Assembly: GCF_902167145.1 (NCBI RefSeq)
Contig: NC_050097.1
Location: forward strand, 225,327,034 to 225,391,033
Direction: 5' to 3'
Source: Zea mays
Taxonomy: Eukaryota > Streptophyta > Magnoliopsida > Poales > Poaceae
DNA length: 64,000 nucleotides
Shown here in pieces: positions 51,913 to 64,000 of the stretch. Positions within the stretch are counted from its first letter, which is position 1. Each line of letters begins with the position of its first letter. Under the pieces are notes generated by a model. It saw only the letters and a list, made by a program, of their open reading frames with translations. It was not told where the DNA came from and made no database searches. Position numbers and translations under genes: made by a program.

Positions 51913-52599
51913 TAGTCGGTTGCCCGTGTGTTACGACGATTTACAACAATATATGTAAACCATTCACCAAATTTTTTTAAAGATTTTTTATTGATTAGCT
52001 CCGCTCTCCGTATAATTTTTTTTTTGATTTGGCTAACTGATGTTATTGTTTACTCCGTCCAATATGTCTTGTACAACACGGCCACTAAAGTGAACGATTA
52101 GAAGAGAGTTCATAACGACTTACTGAACGGTCAGGGATTATAAAATTACATAATTCCACCGTACAGAGACCAAATAACAGAAAGTTTGTGAGCTCAAGTT
52201 TCTAAAATAAGTCACATAAACTCAAACTTATAAAAAAAGATAGATCAAAATATGGAGTGATTGCTAAAGTCAGGCATCAATAAAAAATGGATGCGCTCCA
52301 TATAAATTATGCTATTTCGTAGTAATTACTAACGTTTAAAACCAACAAATAATCTTTCATTTTACTGTTAGTGTGACAAATCATTGTTGCTCCATCCAAT
52401 TCAGTAACCTCAAACACCATTGAGTCCATTGCGCCAATGTGGTCTCAGAAACGACATAATGCTTGCAAGAACCAAAAACGTCGTGCCATGCTTGGTTATA
52501 ACCTTGGCCTGTAGTGCTAATCCGGCCCGACACGATTATATTTTTTATTTTACAAAAAAACGTATATACATATATATAATTTATATTCAATATTAAAGG

Positions 52600-52690
52600 C
52601 ATCTGAGTATGATGTTCTACTGGTTAGATAGCTTCACCCAGTGTCTCCCGCCTTTCTTCCATTAGGGCATGGGGTTCGAATCCCACCTCC
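52600..52690 (+). other. tRNA-like or SINE-like relic with A- and B-box
   Basis: TGGTTAGATAGC (52622) resembles a pol III A-box and GGTTCGAATCC (about 52673) matches the B-box consensus; the spacing of about 50 bp suits a tRNA-derived promoter. Cloverleaf arms do not pair well by eye and no anticodon arm could be fixed, so I do not call a tRNA gene. Confidence 0.35.
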
Positions 52691-52698
52691 TGCACTGT

Positions 52699-52910
52699 TT
52701 TTTAACATTTTACGCTGATTTATTCAAATGGGCCGACGGGCTAACGGACTGGCCCGACATAGCCAGCTGGTCGACATGACGTGTCTGGGCCAGAGTTGTG
52801 GCCACTATTTTTTAACATTGTACGCTGATTTATTCAAATGGGCCGACGGGCTGACCCGACCTAGCCAGCTGGTCGACATGATGTGTCTGGGCCAGAGTTG
52901 TGGCTCGTGA
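52699..52910. repeat. 110-bp tandem duplication in H2
   Basis: TTTAACATTTTACGCTGATT at 52701 and TTTAACATTGTACGCTGATT at 52811 begin two copies that both contain GGGCCGACGGGCT and TGTCTGGGCCAGAGTTGTGG. Confidence 0.93.
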
Positions 52911-53067
52911 GCGTCTGGCCCGTGCCGGGCCGCCGTTTGGCCATCTACAGGCGTGCATCGGGTTAATTTGAAATAGCTGTGAGGGGTTATTTGTAAAAAA
53001 ATGACGCATGACGACCGTTGAAACTGGTGCTTTAAGTATAGTATAGATATATATATATATATTTTAC

Positions 53068-53607
53068 ATCATTATGCGCAACTACTCCGTTATAACTAGG
53101 CGCATATGAAAGATTTTCTACACGCTTACCCTGCAATTCTCCTTGAACCTGTTGAACTATAGATCGGATCTGTCTAGGCATATTATTATTCATATCTTGC
53201 TTAAACTCAGATCTAAATGTGTCAAAAGAATTGCGCACTCCCTCAGAAATCATGTGTGTTATTTCTGTGACATCAGTCCCATATTTGCTAGCTACAGCGG
53301 TATCAATCATGTGAGCTAGTTCTTGACAAGTGACAGATGAACTTACCTTCTTGCTGGACGTGCTTGCCCCACCAATCAGTTTGATCACACCATTCTTGGT
53401 TTTTCGAAAGCAAGCCAATCTCTCGTTCCGTTTCTCCTCCAGCTCTCGTGCGATTTCTTCTTCAATCTCCTTCCGGTCCGCCTTTGTAAGGTCCTCCATC
53501 GTGACCTTGATCACGTTCAAGGGATGAACTTCAGATTTGTCTGGCGCCGCCTTCTTCGCTGTCTTTTCCTCCATAGCCCTGACTATGATTGGCGATGAGG
53601 ACGCCAA
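53068..53607 (-). pseudogene. Retrotransposon gag-like N-terminal fragment
   Basis: The minus-strand frame begins MASSSPIIVRAMEEKTAKKA and is rich in charged helix: LTKADRKEIEEEIARELEEK, RNERLACFRKTKNG, then ELAHMIDTAVASKYGTDVTE and EFKQDMNNNMPRQIRSIVQQ. I have the impression of an N-terminal portion found ahead of gag in grass LTR elements, but cannot name the family. It is cut at about 53065 by the TA tract and H2, and upstream ends at another TA tract (53653). Confidence 0.45.
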
Positions 53608-53652
53608 TCACCAGCAGTTTGTCTCTGTGCAATGATTGCAAATCGCTCCCCA

Positions 53653-53667
53653 ATATATATATATATA
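53653..53667. repeat. TA microsatellite left of M1
   Basis: (AT)n of about 15 bp followed directly by GTTTATGTATT, the outermost bases of the M-family left terminus. Confidence 0.9.
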
Positions 53668-55462
53668 GTTTATGTATTTAGAGCCCTAGGCTTCCAATAG
53701 CTGAGCGGAAGCTCTGACCCTATGTTGCCAACCGGTTCAGCCGCACCAGGTCAAAAATGTCTATAAAAGAAGTTCCAGATCGCTAGCCGCTAGGGTTTAG
53801 TTTTAGCGACGCCGGCAGTTACGCCCCCACCCCTGAGAGGCGCGCGCGACGGCGGATCCTGGGAGCAAGCGCGCGACGACGGATCTGGGGGGCACGCTCG
53901 CGACGGCGGATCCCAGTGGCGCGCACGACGGCGAGGTGGGAGCGGCTACGGCATCGGACCCCGAGGGCACGCACGCGGCGGCGACCCCATGAGGTGCGCA
54001 CGACGGCGATGTGGCAGCGCCCGCGGCGGCGGATCCCGTGGGGCTCGAGCGCGATAACGTCTCCCTGAGGTGCACGCGGCAGCGACCCCTTGAGGTGCGC
54101 ACGGCGGTGACGTGGGAGCGGCTGCGGCAGCGCGACGACAGATCTCGTGGGCATGTGAGCAACGACGACACCCCTAAGGCGTGCATGACGGCGAGGTGGG
54201 AGCGGTTGATGCAATGGATCTCGGGATTCATGCGCGCGAGGGTCGACCCCTAAGCACGTACGACTGCAATACCATCCAAGGTGGGAGCAGCGATGGCAGA
54301 TTTCTCTAGGCGCAAGCGATGACGACATCCTCCCCTAGGCACGAACTGGTGACACATCCCAGATGCGAGGCGCCGGTTCCACAGGGCGGCGATCCTATTT
54401 TTATGCTATTTTGTATACATATTTATGCAATGTAAATAGGGTTTTACGACCTATATTTCAGTTCATGGCTCCGCTTCCATCTATTTGTGTGTTTATGATA
54501 ATTCTATTCATATTTTACGCAAATAATTTATTGATTTTATGTATTATTTCGTTTACTTAATCTAGTGTGTATTGAGTTCCTACCATTTATGCCATATGTA
54601 TAAGATATATTTACGACCCACACATTTATGCAACAAAATAGAAGTTTAGAAAAAGGTAACCGCTCTAAGAAATGAGATCATTTGCCACGATTCCATAAAT
54701 CTCACGTATGCTGATTCATTTCCTTTTGAACTCACATTATTGACATCCTAAATTTGTGCACATGCAGTAGAAAACCGATTTTTTACGCAGTCTGCCGTAG
54801 GGCATAAATAACTTCACCCTGTTGTATAACTAGTGTCAGTATATATCATAAACTGGTTATAATGAGTCTTGATGCATGGATGTTGGAGAGATCCTATATT
54901 TATGGAGGAAATAAAACATTTAAATCAGATTTTTTTGTTTCCATACATGTTTTCGTTATGAAAATAGATCGATGATTTACACTAAAATTTATACCCATTT
55001 ATGCTGTTTTGGTTCACGTTTTACACTGAAATCGGCCTGAACTCCCACGCACGATCAGCTCCATATCTTCTGTTCCGATATATACGGTAACTTCTAGCTT
55101 CGTGGGCCCGCTAATCACGGTGGTGTGTGGACCCACCTGAACGAACCAATGAAAAGTTCGTTGCCGCTCTCATGTTATGCAAGTCTGAACCATTAAATAT
55201 GCTAGCATAAACACGAGTAGGAACCAACTACCCGACCAGCGAACACGACGCTGACCCACCTTCGTACATCCCAACTCGACCCCACCACGTGCGCACCTTC
55301 TGTTTACGCAAAATATAACACATGTTTACGCATGCATAAACGTGCTCCACAATCACGTGGACGCACGCACCCCACTGGCCTGACCTGACCACGCGCGTGA
55401 CCACTACCCTGGCTGGGGCTTCCCATGTCTATCGAAAGCCCAGGGCTTCTATTACCAACAGC
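53668..55462 (+). mobile_element. M1: M-family TIR element between TA microsatellites
   Basis: The left end GAGCCCTAGGCTTCC and the right end (reverse complement GAAGCCCTGGGCTTTCG) are inverted repeats of about 38 bp; each itself contains a second, inner GGAAGC(C/T)C block. TA tracts touch both ends. Inside come a TATA box, a CTAGGGTTTAG tract, a GC-rich segment (53800-54300) with repeated GCGCACGACGGCG-type words, and an AT-rich tail. The tail holds only one copy of the TATATATCATAAACT block that M2 and M3 carry four times per unit. No transposase is seen. Confidence 0.7.
53762..53769 (+). promoter_or_regulatory. Putative TATA box of M1
   Basis: GTCTATAAAAGAAG lies about 80 bp inside the left terminal repeat, after a stretch (ACCAGGTC) shared with M3, and some 30 bp before CTAGGGTTTAG. 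Conservation across M0, M1, M2 and M3 supports a real promoter. Confidence 0.55.
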
Positions 55463-55480
55463 ATATATATATATATATAT
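55463..55480. repeat. TA microsatellite shared by M1 and M2
   Basis: (AT)9 separates the right terminus of M1 from the left terminus of M2; no other sequence lies between. Confidence 0.95.
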
Positions 55481-57648
55481 GGCAGTACAACGGGAGCCCT
55501 GAGCTTCCAATAGTTAAAGTAAGCCCAGGCCGATCACCCCTGCAACCTGGTTCAACCCAGCGCGCCGACTGAACCAGGCTGTCGGTTGCGCCACCCGCCC
55601 CACGTCTGTGCGCGCAAAAAAGGATTGCATTCATGAGTCAAAACACGTCCCTTGCATGCGCGTAAATTTAGAAAAGATATGTGTGACAGTTTCTATTTTT
55701 AAATGTTTTATTTCCTCCATAAATTTAGGATCGCTGCAACAGTCATGCAACTAGATTCGTAAGGACCATTTTATGATATATACTGATACTAAATATGCTA
55801 CATCATGTAGATAATTATGCAATTCGGTATACTGCGTAAAAATCTGTTACCAGCTGCATGCGCACGAATTTATGATGGAAAGAATGTGCAATGAAAGGAA
55901 ATGAATTGCACACATAGAAATAGAAAAGCGTATTTAATGTCCTTCATAAATATAGGATCCCTCCAACAGCCATGCAGCTAAACACATTAAATCTAGTTTA
56001 TGATATATACTGATACAAATTATACTACAAGGTATAGGTATTTATGCAATTCGTTACACTGCGTAAAAAATCTGGCATGTTCACTGGTGGACGCATCTCA
56101 GGGTTGAAGCGTAATAACCTTAAGTTTTGAGCATAAAATCACTCAATTATAAGCGTAAATACCGAGCCAATTTGAGAGGTTGATAGCTCTAGTAGGTTGT
56201 TATTACGATCCTATTTTTATGCTGATCCGAAAACATGGCAGCCGCATGCATGCGATTTCTATTTTTATACAGATCCAAAAATTATGGCAAAATGCATGCA
56301 TTGGATGCGCGTAAATTTAGGAAAGATATGTGTGACGGTTTCTATTTTTAAATGCTTTATTTCCTCCATAAATTTAGGATCGCTGCAACAGCCATGCAAC
56401 TAGACTCGTAATGACCATTTTATGATATATACTGATACTAAATATGCTACACTATGTAGATAATTATGCAATTCGGTATACTGCGTAAAAATCTGTTACC
56501 GGCTGCATGCGCACGAATTTATGATGGAAATAATGTGCAATGAAAGGAAATGAATTGCATGCATAGAAACAAAAAAATTGTATTTAATGTTTTATTTTCT
56601 TCATAAATATAGGATCCCTCCAACAACCATGCAGCTAAACGCATTAGAACTAGTTTATGATATATACTGATACAAATTATACTACACGATGTAGGTATTT
56701 ATGCAATTCGTTACAGTGCGTAAAAAATCTAGCATGTTGTTCACTGGTGGACACATATCTGGGTGGAGCGTAAAAACCTTAAGTTTTGAGCATAAAATCT
56801 CTCAATTATAAGCGTAAATACCGAGTCAATGTGAGAAGTTGATAGCTCTAGTAGGTTGTTATTACGATCCTATTTTTATGACAGATCCAAAAAACATGGC
56901 AGCCGCATGCATACGGTTTCTATTTTTATACAGATCCAAAAATTATGGCAAAATCGTGGGAGTTTCCATTGCATGCGCGTAAATTACGAACAACATAAAT
57001 CAAGGAATTGCCTTTCCAATGTGCATACAAAAAATATGCATGCAGTAAACTGATATATGAACTCCATGTTTAAGAATAAAATCGTACAGTTTTTAGTGTA
57101 AATAATACATGTGGTAGGCATAAAACACGATAATAAAAAAAAACACGAATCGAAGGAGGTAGTGGCCGGAGGACGTCGTCGATGACATAAACACAAATGT
57201 AGGTTGTCACTCGGACCGCCCAAATTGCGCCGGATCGGAGGATGTCACGCGCGATCATCGCTGCGTGCATCTCGCATCTTCCGTGACGCCGCTCGCTCGA
57301 ACCTTGCGCCTCATGCGTTGCCGTCGCTACTCGCACGTCGACGGGCGCCGCTTGCTCGCCGACCTTGGAAGTGTCGCCTCCTCGGGCCCTCGGGGACGCC
57401 GCCGCTTGCCCGCAAAAGGGCACCGCTGTCGCTCACCCTCTGGATCGGGGAGCCGCCGCCACCGACCTGGGAACCGCCGCCACTACTCCGGATCAAGGAA
57501 CCTCCGCCACCGCGCGTCGAGGTCATGGAGCTGCGGCCACCGACTGGGGGTCCACCGATGCACACGCTCTGGGGCAACCGCCGTCGTCGCACGCGACATC
57601 GCTAATGAATCGGGGTGGTGCGTAAAAAGCTGAACCCTAGCACTCCGG

Positions 57649-57700
57649 GTCCTGTTTTATAGATGTCCGTACCTGGTCCGGTTCGACCGGATTGCATCGT
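57649..57700. other. Spacer at the centre of the M2 palindrome
   Basis: The 52 bp between CACTCCGG and CCGGAGTG contain the TATA box of the left arm (TCTATAAAAC on the minus strand, 57655-57661) and a small palindrome GGTCCGGTTCGACCGG. The right arm lacks a TATA box of its own here. Confidence 0.75.
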
Positions 57701-57732
57701 CCGGAGTGCTAGGGTTCAATTTTTTACGCTCC

Positions 57733-57866
57733 ACCCCGATTCATTAGCGATGCCGCGTGCGACGACGGCGGTTGCCCCAGAGCGTGCACGGCGGTGGACC
57801 CCCAGTCGGTGGTCGCAGCTCCATGACCTCAACGCGCGGTGGCAGAGGTTCCTCGATCTGGAGTAG
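57733..57866 (+). CDS. Small conserved frame of the M family (right arm of M2)
   Basis: About 39 codons from the ATG at 57750: MPRATTAVAPERARRWTPSR then WSQLHDLNARWQRFLDLE, ending TAG. The mirror copy in the left arm (minus strand, ending near 57477) has the same frame and length, with conservative changes, and M3 keeps the C-terminal part. It follows the CTAGGGTT tract. No domain is recognised; GC-rich coincidence cannot be excluded. Confidence 0.3.
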
Positions 57867-59907
57867 TGGCGGCGGTTCTCAGGTCGGTGGCGGCAGCTCC
57901 CCGATCTAGAGGGTGAGCGACAGCGGGGCCCTTGTGCGGGCAAGCGGCAGTGTCCCCGAGGCCACGAGGAGGCGGCACTTCCAAGGCCGGCGAGCAAGCG
58001 GCGCCCGTCGATGTGCGAGTAGCAACGACGACGCATGAGGCATGAGGTTCGAGCGAGCGGCGTCACGGAAGGCGCGAGATGCGCGCAACGATGATCGCAC
58101 GTGACATCCTCCGATCCGGCGCAGTTTGGGCGGCCCGAGTGACGACCTACATTTGTGCTTGTGTCATCGACGACGTCCTCCGGTCACTAACTCCTTCAAT
58201 TCGTGTTTTCCTTTCGATTATTGTGTTTTATGCCTACCACATATATTATTTACGCTTAAAACTGTACGATTTTATGCTTGAACACGAAGTTCATATATCA
58301 GTTTACTGCATGCGTATTTTTTGCATGCACATTGAAAAATGCAATTCCTTGATTTATATTGTTCGTAATTTGCGCGCATGCAATGGAAACTCCTAGGATT
58401 TTGCCATAATTTTTGGATCTGTTTAAAAATAGAAACTGCATGCATGCTGCTGCCATGTTTTTCGGATCTGTCATAAAAATAGGATCGTAATAACAATCTA
58501 CTAGAGTTATCAAACTCTCACATTGACTCGGTATTTACGCTTATAATTGAGAGGATTTTATGCTCAAAACTTAAGGTTTTTACGCTTCAATCGGAGATGC
58601 GTCCACCAGTGAACAACATGCCAGATTTTTTACGTAGTGTAATGAATTGCATAAATACCTACACCGTGTAGTATAATTTGTGTCAGTATATATCATAAAC
58701 TAGTTCTAATACGTTTAGCTGCATGGTTGTTAGAGGGATCTTATATTTATGAAGGAAATAAAACATTAAATGCGATTTTTTGTTTCTATGCATACAATTC
58801 ATTTCCTTTCATTGCATATTCTTTCCATCATAAATTCGTGTGCATGCAGCTGGTAACAGATTTTTATGCAGTATACCGAATTGCATAATTATCTACACAG
58901 TGTAGCATATTTAGTATCAGTATATATCATAAAATGGACATTATGAGTTTAGCTGCATGACTGTTGCAGCGATCCTAAATTTATGGAGGAAATAAAGCAT
59001 TTAAAATAGAAACCGCCACACATATATTTCCTAAATTTACGCGCATGCAAGCGAACATGTTTGACTCATGTATGCATTTTGCCATAATTTTTGGATCTGT
59101 ATAAAAATAGAAACCGCATTCATGGGGCTGCCATGTTTTTCGGATCTGCCATAAAAATAGGATCGTAATAACAATGTACTAGAACTATCAACCTCTCACA
59201 TTGGCTCGGTATTTACACTTATAATTGAGGGATTTTATTCTTAAAACTTAAGGTTTTTACGCTTCAACCCGGAGATTCGTCCACCAGTGAACAACATGCC
59301 AGATTTTTTACGCAGTGTACCGAATTGTATAAATACCTACACCTTGTAGTATAATTTGTATCAGTATATATATCATAAACTAGTTCTAATGTGTTTAGCT
59401 GTATGACTGTTGGAGGGATCCTATATTTATGAAGAAAATAAAACATTAAATACGATTTTTTGTTTCTATGCGTGCAATTCATTTCCTTTCATTGCACATT
59501 GTTTCAATCATAAATTCGTGCGCATGCAGCTGGTAACAGATTTTTACGCAGTATACCGAATTGCATAATTATCTACACAATATAGCATATTTAGTATCAA
59601 TATATATATATCATAAAATGGTCCTTACGAATCTAGCTGCATGACTGTTGCAGCGATTCTAAATTTATGGAGGAAATAAAGCATTTACAAATAGAAACCG
59701 TCACACATATCTTTTCTAAATTTACGCGCATGCAAGGGACTTGTTTTGACTCATGAATGCAATCCTTTTTTGCGCGCACAGACGTGGGGCGGGTGGCGCA
59801 CCCGACAGACTCGTTGAGTCGGCGCGCTGGATTGAACCACGTTGCAGGAGTGGTCGGCCTGGGCTTCCTTTAACTATTGGAAGCCCAGGGCTCCCGTTAT
59901 ACCTGCC

Positions 59908-59932
59908 ATATATATATATATATAGATATATA
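59908..59932. repeat. TA microsatellite shared by M2 and M3
   Basis: (AT)n interrupted by one GATATA unit links the right terminus of M2 directly to the left terminus of M3. Confidence 0.95.
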
Positions 59933-63976
<4,044 letters not shown>

Positions 63977-64000
63977 TATGAACTGTGGCTGAGAAGAAAA

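Larger units (their letters stand above)
55481..59907. mobile_element. M2: 4.4-kb head-to-head M-family palindrome
   Basis: Both outer ends are M right termini (GGCAGTACAACGGGAGCCCT on the left; AGGGCTCCCGTTATACCTGCC, split, on the right). The sequence then mirrors itself over the whole length: for instance AACACGTCCCTTGCATGCGC at 55635 faces GCGCATGCAAGGGACTTGTT at 59727, and AACCCTAG at 57633 faces CTAGGGTT at 57710. The arms are about 2.17 and 2.21 kb, the spacer about 52 bp. Each arm is one M unit; the central left termini are lost. Arms have diverged by point changes and small indels. Confidence 0.9.

Noticed and set aside
52600..52690. Functional tRNA gene
   Set aside because: A- and B-box words are present, but no consistent cloverleaf or anticodon arm could be drawn.
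57204..57633. Three overlapping frames of 86-133 codons at the M2 centre and their mirror images
   Set aside because: Open in several frames because of GC-rich repeats (GGCGGCGG-type); only the short frame kept in both arms is listed.

Overview
This window looks like intergenic DNA from a large grass genome, most likely maize or a close relative (inference). The reasons are a Sirevirus-type copia element, long-LTR Tekay-like and Tat-like gypsy elements nested in one another, and three Helitrons whose ends fit the maize pattern (5' TCTMTAYTA, 3' hairpin then CTAG). I found no intact host gene. Almost every kilobase can be assigned to a mobile element.

Layout. 1-3396: 3' part of a plus-strand Sirevirus (integrase/RT, then a 1.2 kb 3' LTR), inserted in the RT of a dead minus-strand Tekay-like element (3397-9414, with a 2.8 kb 5' LTR). 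That element had truncated a TIR element called here the 'M family' (copy M0, 9415-10523), which itself interrupts a gypsy integrase fragment. 10808-19517: a truncated LTR, then a gypsy LTR/gag remnant split by a complete non-autonomous gypsy element (12281-19069, target duplication AATAT) that keeps gag, lacks most of pol and carries an antisense reading frame. 19518-20154: end of a hAT element. 20173-33886: a chromovirus-type gypsy pol broken by a PIF/Harbinger element (20389-31894), itself broken by a young, nearly intact Tat-type gypsy element (21993-31285, target duplication CTTTT). 33887-40721: an L1-type LINE with two open ORFs and a perfect 11-bp target duplication, inserted in the gypsy 3' LTR.

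40739-51674: an 11 kb Helitron carrying sense-oriented pieces of at least seven host genes (mitochondrial carrier, serine hydroxymethyltransferase, AP2/ERF factor, NOC4, RRP36, RNase II, PHT4 anion transporter), including one exon that fuses the ERF piece to NOC4 in frame. A 1.1 kb Helitron (51912-53047) sits inside a TA microsatellite. 53668-62152 is a chain of three M-family elements separated only by TA microsatellites; the middle one is a 4.4 kb head-to-head palindrome. A third Helitron (62249-63976) closes the window.

Most noteworthy is the M family: TIRs near GAGCCCTGGGCTTCC, TA-repeat borders at every preserved end, an internal TATA box, a GC-rich first-exon-like segment and an AT-rich tail grown by nested duplication. 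It resembles in concept the microsatellite-targeting Micron elements of rice, but I cannot match it to a named family.
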